Source: Acanthaster planci (taxonomy: Eukaryota; Echinodermata; Asteroidea; Valvatida; Acanthasteridae). From it: a stretch of 64,000 nucleotides of DNA. A program made the position numbers and the translations under genes. The stretch is taken from contig NW_019091386.1 of the NCBI RefSeq assembly GCF_001949145.1, positions 1,281,281-1,345,280 on the forward strand, in the 5' to 3' direction. Below the pieces are notes generated by a model that ran no database searches, had not been told where the DNA came from, and saw nothing but the letters and a program-made list of their open reading frames with translations. Shown piece after piece: positions 11,597 through 24,275 of the stretch (the first letter of the stretch is position 1; each line of letters begins with the position of its first letter).

Positions 11597-14500
11597 CCGC
11601 AACACCCTGTGTCATGACAAGGACATTTAACTTCTTGACAACTTAGGGCCTATTAAAATGAAATATTTTTGAATATTTTTAATGATGAGTCAAGATTTTC
11701 ATGTATCTCCCTCCCCCCAGCTCTTTTGCAGTTAAGGTCATACCCGGCCAATTGACATGCGTCTGGATGATAACAGTCACTTGCTCTTCAAGTACATGTA
11801 CCTTTTACCAGATTGATTCCACAACACGCTCGGTACTGATCCACTATGCCTGCATGCAGTCCTGTCGTGGCGATGTCTTTGATGCCCCGTCTTATTTCTG
11901 TCTACCTGGCACCTCACCTAACCAGCATCCATCAACTCTATGACTCCCGGAGCCCCAGGGGCCCAACCTACAGTGCAGGGCAGGATTGCCAACTGTAGGG
12001 GCCAGGGCCTTTCTGTGTAATAGCCCGGTATCGATTTCACCCTCCGTGTCTGCTCAAGTCAACACACCTGCAGCCACTTTGTGTAGGATTCCTAAGACAC
12101 CTGCGTCACTAGGCTGGGTTGCCCCCAGTGTTGGCAGGCACGTGCGTGACTAATGTACCCGGTATCACTTCTTGCAGAATGGTGCAAAGATTCCATGCTC
12201 TGTCCATTTTGGATTGTTTCGTTGTATTATACCTTTGGAATTTGTAGGGGAGGTTAGTAGCTCATGTCTCATTACAGGACGGAGAACTTGCTTCCTGTTT
12301 GGAAGTTGGGGATGGGTCACTGCAGAGGAGAGAGAGATTTTAAGCAGGCATCTCTTTGTCCATTTTACATGTAGGTGTATGAAGTCGCTACTTGGAAATG
12401 TGAATTCTGAGCTGGGAAGCTCACACAGGAAGGTTCATATTTCTTCTCTCCTGATTTGCCTTCCTTTGGTGGCTGACTTGACACAATGAATCAGGAATGG
12501 CTGAGGACCTCGGATGTCGATGCGTCCAAGGTGCCTTTAGTCAGCCTAGTCATATCTCTGGCCGAAATACATCATGTGTGAAGTTGCCAGTGAGTAAAGT
12601 ACAGTGTACATGTAGTGTTGATCTGCACTCTGTTTCCGTGCGTGACCAGTGGACGTCATTGTGGGAAAAAGAATGCACTTATCATAATAACCCTTCTTTG
12701 AAGGGGTGTGCTGTATGCATTGTGGGGCAGGTTACAAGAGAAAAGTGCTAGCTACACGCACAGTGTACATTTATATACACGCAATCTACGTTGCTTTAGT
12801 ACACCATATATAATTGTATTCTGACTTCATGTTAGATGTGTGTGACCATTGTACATTGTGTTTTTAAACAAGTGATCCGTTGATGAAACAAAGAGCCAGA
12901 GGACTTATTGAGTTACTTTGAAAATGTTCCGGAAACTTAGAGGTTGTTCTGTCCTTAAAACAAATGATCTCGTCAAAATTTCAGACAGTGTAAATTTGAT
13001 ATGTACACCACATGCTCTCGGACTGACTTAAGAAGTGGTCATTACCTAAAGTCATTTGTAGCCAAGCAGAATGGCGTATGGTTACATGTGAGCCACCTCT
13101 TGCAGTGTGTGAGCTTGGTGAGAAAATCACCAGACTGCCCCTCTGCCCAGCGCAAGACCAAGCCCTGAGCTGAGTTCTGGTTGTCTCGGCACATGTATCA
13201 ACATTATCTACATGCCGAAGTACAGAGTTGTACATGTACCGTACACCTGTACCATGTACCAGTACATACATGTACATGTATTTCTGCCAACATGTGGTGT
13301 TACTAATTCTCTTTCCGCTGAAACTTGTACCAGTACACCATTTGCGAGGAGTCACTGTATTGCTCACCCACCTGACAGAGATCCCGTGTCTCCTGCTTTT
13401 GTTCTAATCTCCGCTAATGCCTTTGACATCTTCCATAGATGCAGCTGACAGGCAGCGAAGACTGGATGTCGGATCATTGAGACTAACCATATTCCCTTTC
13501 ACTCTTCTCCCTCCCCCCCATGATCACAGAGGCTGTTTGCGGAAGGTCTCGGGGTGGGAAGTTATGATGAAACTTTGGCAGGAAGTCAGAGCAGGATGAC
13601 TGCTTGAACAACAGGGAGACAATCCAGCCCGCCCGTGTCAGCAGGTAAGCTTTCCATTGGTCAGTAGCCCGTTTCCCCTGAGATTCCTCAGCTGTTTTGG
13701 GTTGTTGTTTTTTTTTAAAGAGCGTGCCAGCTTTGCGAACAAATGCAGTAACTCAAAGAAATTAAAGTTATGTGCGTGCCCAATTTATAAAGCGTGGCCA
13801 TGACTATACCTTCCTTCCTTCCTGTCAACCCCCACTTCTTTCACAGTCTTCAGGAAAATACATGTATCCAAACAGCAAACATATGTCCTCACACACACAC
13901 ATCATACCCTGTCAGGACCAGGTGAATCAGACCCTGTCTTGAGTCCTTTGAATTTGTCAGGTTTCGTTGCTTGTGCAGTGGCAGGTTTCAGCACGCCGTC
14001 ACCAGGACAGTCTACTCGAAAGTTTAGTGAAGGTACTCAAATCATGTTCGAGTCACGAAGCACGGGTACACTTCATGCCTTTGCTCACTGTGAAATAAGT
14101 CAGCAGAAAAGTTGGGCAGAATGTGGCAAAACATAACTATTTCTACCTTACTCATATTTCAATATGTAATGTGTTATTGAGCCGACCCTTGTGCTTTCAC
14201 CTATTTTTACCTACTGTTTGTAGGCATTCTTTTATTCCCGCAACAGAATAACCTGAATCTCGTTTTTCAGGCTGTGAACACCCCTTTTCTGCCTCCTGAT
14301 TCCTTCAACAGATACATGTACTGCATTCCCCAAATCCTCAAATTTGTCTTTATCAAAGAGGAAAACCTTGTGAGGACCTACACGATGTATGCAAGTCCCC
14401 AGAGAGGTTTTTACTGCATGGGTTGCTAGGACAGTCTCTTTCATCCGCAGGTCCAGCAAGGAATAATGTGTCTGTACGTTATTTTATTAAAGCATGCTCT

Positions 14501-17500
14501 TTCCCTGACGACACTCTTCGCTTCAGGTACTGTGCATGTACCAGCACCCTATCAGTACTTATTTCAGATGGCAAGAGATTTTGTATCATGTTCTAAGAAT
14601 TGCTGTGAAAATGGTCCAGCTTGCCTTTATCTGTGTCAAAATGCTCTCCAGCAACAAACCGGTAGCATGCCGGTTTTTCAAAAAGCATGCAATGAATCAT
14701 AGAGATAGTGTAACATTCAAGGTACTTTTTCACTTAGTGAAAAGCTGTAAACAGTTTTCCAGTTGTCAGTACTTGAACCAGCTGGACCCCATAGGAATAA
14801 GACCCTGTAGAATTGGGGTGGGACGACCTTTTAATCCTGTGCCACCTACCGAACAGAATGACACAAAGAATGTGCTCTACCATAACTGCAAAGCAATCCC
14901 ACTCAAATTAGAGCTTCTTGTTGATAGCGCAGTCGCACATTGAACCGTTCCCGTTGTGCTTTTTCTCCAAGTGACTCTTTTCCCTGATATCTATATCAGA
15001 GCTGCTGTCACAGTGAGTCACTTTGACCATTCCATCCTGACCTGGAGTGAACCTGTGCATTTCAGTTAATGGCACAGATGAGGGGGGGAGTTGATGAGAT
15101 CCACCAGGTTGGGAGATTGGGTTGCTGAAGGTTTATCATGTTTATGTCCGTGTTCATGTCCAAAACGGTTGACAGGTTTTCTCTCTTCACAGGTTTTGCT
15201 GTATCTAGTTTGTTCCCTCCTGTGAGAATATGCATGAGGTGGGATGGGATTTTTGCCGCTGGGAGGACACATTTTTTTTGGGACATTGGAGATGTCCTGT
15301 CCCAGAGTCCCATCATCCCAAATAATTCAGGATAGTTTTCCTCATCCCTGAGATCCCTCCATCTCACTGCATTGCTGTATTGTTCATTCTTCCTGTTATG
15401 TACCAGATTTGCTCAAGCTGAAGTGCACCCTCACTGGTAAAGGAGTGTCAGGCCATCGGGAAGTTTTTCAACCCGACTCAAGCTTGCACCAAGTGGGCCC
15501 AAAAATCGTACGTTCCCACACAAAAAAAATCGGTTTGGCTGTGGTTGCTTAGCGCGTGATGTGCCAAATGTGCACCTATGCATACACATGTTGAGTTCCT
15601 ACCAAACAACCACCGCTGCTACATGTACGTGTAAATTTGTAAAAACACGCCCTCTATTGTTGCTGCTTGGATCAGATACAGTAGAGTACCGGTGCATGTA
15701 CGTACATGTACCATACTATGGTACAGTCAACTCTGTCCTGTTACAAAATACATGTACCAGGACGTCAAAGCAAAGAAACGGCTTCATAAATAATTTTCAA
15801 GGACCAGCACATCAAATCAGTTTGAGAGATCTTCTATCATCACAAATATCCCTTTGGCATCTCCTTTTGCCCAGTTTAATTACCTTAGATTCTGTTGTGA
15901 GCATTTTTTTTGGTTTTGGACCAATGCTGCGCCAGTGCGCTTACGACATTTTAACTGTAGGTACATGTCAGTACATTTAGGTTTTGACAAAAATATTTGT
16001 TGAGCTGCTAACGTCCAGCTGCTTCCTGTTGTTTGCCGAAGCAGGCATCTAGTCTAAATTTGTTCTTGCAATTTTTTCTTTTCACAGTAATTGCCCCGAG
16101 TATTTGTCTAGCTGATATCTTTCGACACCAGTTCCATAGTTACATGTACCTGTATGTGCTTTGCCGTACATGCACAATCAATCAAGCAGGCAAAATGTTC
16201 ACACCGGTAGAAATTCTACCCCAAGTACTGTTTTCCTGTGTGAGTTTGTGTACGCAGAGGGGGCCTTAGGGGGTAATCATGTCCATGCATGCACATCCTG
16301 TGAACTCCTACACAAAGTGCTTGCGCGTCAGTCGCACTTTCAGCCAATTTTAACCCATTTTTGGAGGGGAGGGAGCTTACCGTATATCCCTATTTTGGCA
16401 GGGGCAGCACTTCCCGTCTGTTGGATAGTCGTCAAAGACCAGGCAGCTTATTGCAATCACGGGTTTGGATTTTTTGGAGGGGGGGTGGGGGGAAATTGTT
16501 CAAACTGTACATTCCACGCCTCAGAACTCCCAGTGGACCGCTTAATCAGTGCAGCGACTTCAAGCAGCCCAGTGGAAACTTTGTCTGAAGCTGGGGCTGC
16601 GTGTGCAAGTCCATGAGTAAGGGAAGAGGAGAAAAAAAAAACTGTGCAGGGCCAAGGGAGCGACCACTGTCCTCTTTTGTCAGGGCTTCTTGTATTACTG
16701 CTACACGTCTTTCAGTGAGAATGTACCACGCGACACCCAGGTGTATATTGGGTGAGAAAGTTTCCACAACAGGTACAGTAGGAATAGATGGTGCCTTCCA
16801 CCACTTCTTTGATGAAAGGTGAGGGGATATCCTTAACTGCCCTTTGACAATTGGTGTATTTCCATTCTCAAGTCTGTTCCTCTCATTCGAACACTGCCAA
16901 GTTACATGTAAACTTATGTGTTTTGGACACATGCACTCGGAAAGTTGCTTTGCACGCAGCCTACGGCTTGTGCACGGGACTCAACTCCGGATCACATACA
17001 TGTACACTTGATGAGAGTGCCAAGATTGGCCCTCATTTGGTTCCCACGAATAGGCATCAGAGTTCCCTCAGTATCGTAGTTCTTGCTCGCACACGTTACG
17101 TATGCATGTACATGTAGATCCTCTAAAAAATTTCCAGACAAATCCGCTCACTCTAAACACTGTTGTACAGAACATGGAAGCGACACTGATGGAGTTGTTA
17201 CAGAGTGTACTTGACCTGTACATTATGTTCTTCCTCCGTCCCCTGAAAGGGCCTGCCAAGCAGCAGCCCAAACCCTTCAAAGTGCAGCCTCAGTCAGTGG
17301 ACGTCACTGGCTAATTCGCACCACCTGAACCTTGCCAGGCGGTTGTTATTGGTTGCGTGGTCTCTCTTCCTCAGCTCCGGTGATGATTTCTTTTCTTTTT
17401 TTTCTTGTTTGATGCATTGCTCATGCCCACGTTTACATCCTCCTTCTCCCGAAAATGCCCGAGAATGAGTAGAAAACAGGATGAGATTAAGACTAGCTGT

Positions 17501-19850
17501 AATTTGTTTTGCCCGACCCCTGCTCGCTTGAGTAAAAGCAGATCTCGCCTTACAGGTGTCATTCCATATCCCCTCGTTTCTTTCTCCCCCCCCCTCCCAC
17601 TTTTCACTTTTATCAGCTGAAGTCCATTTCTGAAATCTTGCTGTTTCCGCTGACAAGTATTTCAATTTTACCAGCCACATTTTGGCTCGTCATTGTCCAA
17701 GATGAAGGTGAGACGCCAATTACCTTTCAGTCTGTTGTGAATTACCGTCTTTCCTGTCAGACTTGGAGGGCAGTTGGTGTCCATGTATCGAAGACACTGG
17801 TATTTTGGCGAAGTGCAAAGTTATTGGAGAGCAGATTGGAGACGTGCAAACTTTTTCAACTCAAAACGCGGTCCCGTAAGTCTCACAGATGGTGGAAGAC
17901 AGTTGCTAGGATAAACTTGACTCAAGGACACAATGAACCCATGCTGCACAGTGTCTGATATCTGGCATCTCATATCTGGTCTGCTTTAACATGGTCTCCG
18001 CAGGTTAAGGAGGCAGTAGAAATTTACTCTCAAAATGGGGCTCTTCTGTAATTTTTTTTGGGGGGTGAACATCCAGAAAATTGGGGCATCGACTCCATTT
18101 TGAACATGGACCTGTGTGACCTCAGAGTACACACCTCCAATGTTCCTGTTAATCTCCATAAAAAAATTTGAGGGTGTCTTCTCTGGGATGCTTGGCAAAT
18201 GAATTGGGCAATTCTGTCGTATTGTTGGATGAGAGAAAAAAAAACATATCCTTCCAAGTTTAACCTTCCTAACTGAAAAGATTTCCCCCCTGGCCGGAGT
18301 GTCCTTTCTTCCAGCTTCTCTATTGTCGCAAGGTCGCCAGAGGCCAAACAACAAATTAAAGTTGAACTAAAAGTGTTGCTTTCCTCTCAAGACCACTAGG
18401 AAGATCGGATCCACTTTTTTTTCTGAAACACTTTTCTCAGGGCTGGAGTCTTTTGCCAAATTAGTCTTGTCAGCTCGGACATGTGGAGAAAGAAACAGGA
18501 AAACTAACCCAGCGTTGGCTGAACTTGGTCCATCGACTTATTTTCAAGACTTTTAATTGCTACATGCACGATACTTCCTGTCAATTAGTAACCCTAAAAC
18601 AGTCTAACGTGATCAGAACACTTCTGTCATGAAATTGGACGGACAAACAAACGACCAAACACGCTGAATTAACTTCAAAGAAAGGAAATGTAAAGGAAAA
18701 AAAGTTTAATTGAGAATGATAAATAAACTAATTGAAATTATATACAATATGTACAAAGAAATACTTGAAATGAAGTATGAAGTACTTGAAATTAACTCAA
18801 ACTTGAGAAACAATCCAAACTCTGAACAATCCAAAATAAAATGTGGGGTTAAACCAACAAATTTTTAGTTTCAGCGGCAGTTTCAGGGAACTTATCTCGC
18901 TGTATGGCTTTGCAAAACTCAAATACCCAAGCTTAAAATGAACTCAAAGTAATCAAACAATTGAATTAATAATGGCATCCTCAAAACAAAATGAATTTAA
19001 CCAATGACAAGTTTGCAAATAAAGCCCACCAAGAATTAGAAAGCATTACGAAATTAATAGCTTCGTCAGCAACAAATTATAAAGTAGTTAATTCAAACCC
19101 CAGTTAGGTCCGATAACTGCTGGGTACTTCTAGACCAAGGTGGAAAGGCGGGTGATATCCGTCCTGTCCCTGTGGCTGTAACTGCGAAGTTACGGTCAGC
19201 CTTGGCGTGAGCTTAAGTATCAAGCTCAGGACTTCCCTGCCAGTGGTTTTCCCAGATCTTACTCAGAGTCATCAGGTTGCTTCCATGGGAACAATGATCA
19301 TCTACAAAAATTGAAATGACCCAAAGCTCTACAAATCCCTGTCCTTTTTTGATGAGTTTTGATCGATTTCCAAAACTTGAAACGAAATCCACACAAGACG
19401 TTACAAATCAACTACCAATTCTGCATTTCAATAAATCTGGGCCAAATACGGTACTTTTGCAGGGCAGAAAACACATCTCAGAAATATAACATATTTAAGC
19501 ATATTCAGTCTTCATACAAATTCAACAATATGGACGATGTAAAACTTACAGTAATCCGGGGAGTTTGTGCACTTAAACTTTAGGCGGAAGCCATGTGGAG
19601 ACTGGTCAATTCCTCAGGGTGTCAGTGGTATCAAGAATTTTGAAGGTGTATCACACTTTGACCTACGGCCTCAGAATCTCAGTTGGCCAACCCTTTACCT
19701 GCGGTGGGTGGCCGTACCCACTCACCCGTCGGTTTGGGTGGCGACCTAACACAGCCAGCACTTGGCAACTCTCTCTCATCAAACACACTGACGGACACCC
19801 TTCTTCATCCAACGCAAGAAATGATCTCACTCAACACTTACAATCAGCTT

Positions 19851-20082
19851 GAATTTTTTAATGAATAATATACCTTTTGAATCGTTGTAAGGTTTCTATT
19901 GTTACTGATTTGAATCTGCTTGGAAGAAGCCTCCATGGTGTGCAATTTTTTCTCATTTAAAACAAAAGAATTCTCCCTCTCTTTTCATGAATTTTGCATT
20001 TGAATATTCAAATTTGAAGAATTATATTCAAATATTCGATAATCGATGAATATTCGGTTATTCAGATATTCAGCACAGCCTG
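19851..20082 (+). mobile_element. hAT-like AT-rich element C, copy 2 (left-truncated)
   Basis: Matches about 6919-7147 throughout, with shared blocks tttaatgaataat, gaatctgcttg, catttaaaacaaaagaa, catgaattttgcatt and attcaaatattcgataatcg. It ends GCACAGCCTG. Confidence 0.65.
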
Positions 20083-23000
20083 ACTGTTATCTTCTTCTGG
20101 TATCGTCAATTCAACAATAATGGAAGGGATCTTGAAGGTCTGTATCCAGGTGAAATTTTTGTTTCGGAGGGGGAGGGATGAAAGGATAAAAAGGAGCCTT
20201 ACAAAGTTCTTCCTTTCAGATGATATCACGTCCCACTGCACTTTGCCGGGAAGCCTTCAGAGTTCAAAGACCTGGCTATATTTTCTCAAGGACCATCAAT
20301 CCATCGCCCACTGGGTCCCAGATTCCTCCCCAGATTTTTTTTTTTTTGGGTAGGTTGCTAAATATTATGACATTAGTAGTGCTTGTGGCCTTGAGAAATG
20401 CCAGTCCACTTTCAATTGTTCAAGTGAATACTGTGGTGGGTGGGAGGGGGGGAGATTGCTTGATAACAATGAGAACAACCCCTCAGTAGTGGCTGTCGGT
20501 GAGGGGGGAGGGGACAACTGCTGACATGTTGAATGTTTCTTTCGGCTTTCTGTTTGAAAGAAATCAGCATTCTAAATAAGGTACGTGTACTGCAGCCTTT
20601 CTTTTTTGGGGAAGGGGGTCGAGCGCACTTTTCAAGGACAGTCATTTTTAGAAAAAGAATCTCTTAGGCCTCCCTTGAACCCAAGACCTGGATATGCCAC
20701 TGCCCTTCATCAGGAAGATGGCCCACAATCCCATTCCAGTGTCATCAGATTTGACTTCAAAAGATTGGAATCATTGTTCAGCAAGATTTGTGAGTTACAT
20801 GTTATCAAAAGTCAGCCAGAAACAAAACTGCATGGCATTTTGGCTGGTAACCGTTTTTTGGTTTTTTTTGCTTGGAAAATATTTTCTCTGCTAGTAATTT
20901 CAGCAACTTTGTTTTGCTAATGTACAGTTTTGCATGGTTGAATGTCAAATGGTAAGCGAAACATGAACTTGCACTGGGCAGGAAGGTGTGCACCTGCCAC
21001 TACCGGTAGCAAATTTGAATTTCTGCTCGTAGTTGGTCAGTTGTGTAGTCATACATGTACATGTAGTTTATGTACATGTAGATGTAGTTTATGTACATGA
21101 CGAGAGATTGATGTGATGAATACTGTTTGCCATGTAGGCCTACATGAACTGTCTGTTAAACCTTGGAGAGGAAATAAGACTGGTGTTCTGGAATATTTAC
21201 AGATGGGCTTTGATTGAATTAGAACATGTGAGTGTCCTCAAGCAGAATTTCATTTTTCTCAAGGCACTGACCTTTTGAAGAATTTCACACAATAAATCCG
21301 GACTTTGGCTCAAATCTGTTCGGATAATGCAATTTTGGTCATCTGCCCGGACGAGTCAAGAGATTCAAATACGTTATTGTTCCCCGCCCCACTGTTCAAC
21401 CAGCGGTGTGCAATTTCACACTCATTAATTCAAATTATCCGGGCCCACCACGCCAGGATCAACCCAACGCCACCGGGGTTGGAAGACCCAGCAACCAGCT
21501 GTGGAGAAGGCAGACCATTTCCAGACCCAAACAGGGTCTGATGACATTCCTTCAGACCGCAGTGTTCCCAGGAAAGAAACCCTGTACATTTACCTACAGG
21601 TCCCTTTTGCCACTGACCGAGGTCCAACAATCCACCCCCCCTTCAAATTTCCTTCCCACCATCAATTCCAGTCAATTTGTCACAGTAGTACCAAACAGGT
21701 GTTCCCATGAATAGCCCCCCTGCTGTATCAGCACGCTATTTATCTGGAAAAATCTTACCCCTTACAAATAACATTGCATGATCCAGTTGTGATTTCTGTG
21801 GTTTCCGTGTCACCAGGCACCCGATATTACAAATATATTCCAAAACAGTATCAGCATGATAAACAGATGCCTTAAAGAAGCACTCATGAGTGTCATTAAA
21901 GTTCCTGGTCGTAGTTTAAACTCATTATAAGATGCCAGTTCTTCCCCTAAGGATAATTTTTGAACCAAAGGAATATCCACCAAGTAAACAACCTTTGAAA
22001 CCTGTAGCTAGAAATCTTTGAACTCATTTCAGCTCCTTGTTAATTAATGGAGTACCGTTTGGAGATCAATGACGATTTGGATCAACAGATTTGGATCAAC
22101 AAATTTCATGTATTGCCAAAGAAAAAAAAGAAGATATCAGGGCCTCGTGAAACAAATTGTTTTCTGTATTGTACAAAAATCAGCAAAAGTGTACTCCGTC
22201 TGCGTTTAGTTGCTAGAAAAAATAGAAATGAGATTTAATATGTGTAAAACCGGTTTGGCACCGGCTGGAAAATTCAGGGTAAACGAATAGATTGGCTTTT
22301 GATTATTTCAGCGAGTTACAGAATCACTCCGCCGACAGTCGTGCCTCATCAAACTCCCAGCTTTCTCTTTAGCTCGTAGGGCAGTTCAGTCTTGCGTTTG
22401 ACGTGACATTTCATTCCCCCACGGTCAGTCGACAGGTACTAATGACTTCGCCTGGGACATCTATATGTCACGCAGGCTTGTTTTCTTTATTCCTTGTCTA
22501 GAATTGCACTGTGTGACATCACCGCCGCATAGCAGCTGCTATTTATATTTCAAAATTACTCCCTCTGTGTGAGCGCCATCAAGTTGAATTGTATTACACA
22601 ATGGGTAACCTTGATCATGATAGTGTCATGGAGTGCTTGTGACTTTTGTCTCAGTTGTTGGGTCAATTTTGTCCTATGTGCATGTTCAGGTACTGTACTT
22701 CACAGGAGCATACCGGTGTTTACATGTGCAGACATGTGCAAACATCTGCCATAAATAATTTGTCTCAACACTGTACCTGTCTGCTGAATGCTCTCTAGAG
22801 ATGCCTCTCAGGGTCTCAGGAGCAAGAAAGGGGGGGACTTGGGAGGAAGGTGGAGAAGGAAGACAGAAATTCGTTACGAAGATGCTCATTGATGCAAAAG
22901 ATGACTTTGGTCTTTCTCTTGAAGTAGACCAGATATACCAATCTAAGGATGTGCATATTTGCAAAGAAAATTGGTTCGCCTGAGACTTGGACCGGTGAAT

Positions 23001-24151
23001 GTTGGCAAGTGCATTTATGAGCAAAGTTTGTAGGTTCCTCTGGCTATTCTTTATTGTTTCATTTCTCGTACTTGTGATGTACTTGCACATAGTCAGTATG
23101 GCTTCCCTCAGAAATCAAACTTTTAACTGTCAGCAAGTGCCCCTTGGTCAGACAAGAATATCATTCTTTGTTTAGAGTGGGGAGTAGGGCTAATAGTTTC
23201 AATCAGCAAGGTAATTTATAATATTAAACTATGAGGAATGCTGTGAGTGTCTCTCCATCTGCTCCGGTAAATCACCGGCTTCCCTTTGCCTTCAATTCTG
23301 CGACAGCAAGTCTGCTCATATCACTGGAGCCACTGCCACTTTGCCCCAGCCAAGGAAACACTAAAAAACATGCCCTGTGAGAAGTTTATCAATCTGTCAA
23401 TCTGATTGGCCATCTCTTGGCCCAGGAGCAATACCCGATTGGTTAGTGATTAGCCCAGTCCCTGCCAATCACAGGGCAGCGCTGACTTGGCTTCTCTAAA
23501 GCCCCACCCCCACATTTCTGCCCTGTGCAGTGCACTGTACTGTACATGTACATGTACATGTACACATAAAGCACTGAGAACATTGTTAGGCTTACTGGGT
23601 TCTGCGTGAATGAAATAGTGGAGTAGTTCATGCAGTTAGTAATGCAGTATGCCATGGTCCAGTGGAGATGTAGTGACAGTGCCAGCGCCGAGTGAAGATA
23701 GACTGTGTGTGTTCTCTCCCCTCCGGACAAAGATAACCCATGCTTCAGTTGCACACAAAAGTTATCTGCTCCTGAAGAAACTCGCTGCATGTGTGCTCTG
23801 GCAAGTTCCGGGATTGGCTATGCCGTGAATACATGTAGCTGGTCTGATCTTTGGAGGAAAGTCCACTGCTGTCAATTTGTTTGTACAACTCTGCATTGTT
23901 GGGGCTGAATGCCTTTTATTCCAGGGTTTTTATCTCCGCGGAACAAAACGTGTTACTCTGGAGAACAAACGTGTGTTTTTTTTTTAACCCAACCTCAGAT
24001 AATTCCCAGGAGTTTAGCATGTTTGCCGATCGTTTCTAGGCTTCTATTTCTCTTTATTTTGGAAGACAAACGAAGTTGCCTTTTGGACTAGCTGGGTGGC
24101 AAGTTGTGCCCGTCCCCTCCTAGGTGTATTTTGTGACACGAGCTGGGAAAC
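20083..24151. other. Sequence upstream of exon 1, probable promoter and 5' UTR side
   Basis: Must contain the 5' UTR, and possibly the promoter, unless an upstream non-coding exon lies further left. I cannot place a transcription start. A TACATG(TACATG)n cluster is at about 23541-23563, and an in-frame TGA at 24134 bounds the coding region. No other gene was seen. Confidence 0.4.
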
Positions 24152-24275
24152 ATGGATGGAAGAACTGCAGTTTGGAATTTATCTTCCAGAAGACAAAGGA
24201 TTGCGAATATTTATCTTGTGTGGCTCATCGCAGCAGTGTGCTGTTTCTGTCAGGATCTCGTCGAAGCTGGCCAAG
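24152..24275 (+). CDS. Exon 1: start codon and signal peptide
   Basis: Encodes 41 residues plus the first base of a glycine codon. After a basic N-terminal stretch (S11-S-R-R-Q-R) comes a hydrophobic core, IYLVWLIAAVCCFC (20-33), and a plausible cleavage site V37-E-A39/G40. An in-frame TGA at 24134 lies just upstream and the context is aaacATGG. The donor is ccaag/gtaat and leaves phase 1, which is what exon 2, almost 10 kb away, requires; the joined codon is GGT. The link to the downstream exons is inferred from phase and from the fact that the gene needs a leader. A missed small exon within intron 1 cannot be excluded. The 5' UTR and promoter cannot be delimited. Confidence 0.78.

Larger units (their letters stand above)
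7549..19850. other. Upstream non-coding sequence, 12.3 kb
   Basis: No gene with coherent splice sites and domains was found. There is a 14-bp inverted repeat at 8133, a 19-bp tandem pair at 11559, a GC-rich island near 11020-11190 and many TACATGTA motifs. The stretch 18580-19560 is clearly more AT-rich and poor in open frames, perhaps an old repeat. Two weak antisense open frames, 14232-14459 and 15062-15367, show no known domain. Confidence 0.45.

Noticed and set aside
16161-16616. 151-codon + frame overlapping a 128-codon - frame.
   Set aside because: Both are rich in residues from G-runs and A-runs, lack domains and overlap each other, as expected by chance.
17294-17680. 128-codon antisense frame near 17.5 kb.
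   Set aside because: It is driven by purine/pyrimidine runs (the KKEKK and GGG types). No splice context and no motif.
21305-21714. Three overlapping + frames open over 400 bp.
   Set aside because: The openness in several frames reflects local lack of TA-rich stops rather than selection on one frame. No domain was recognised.
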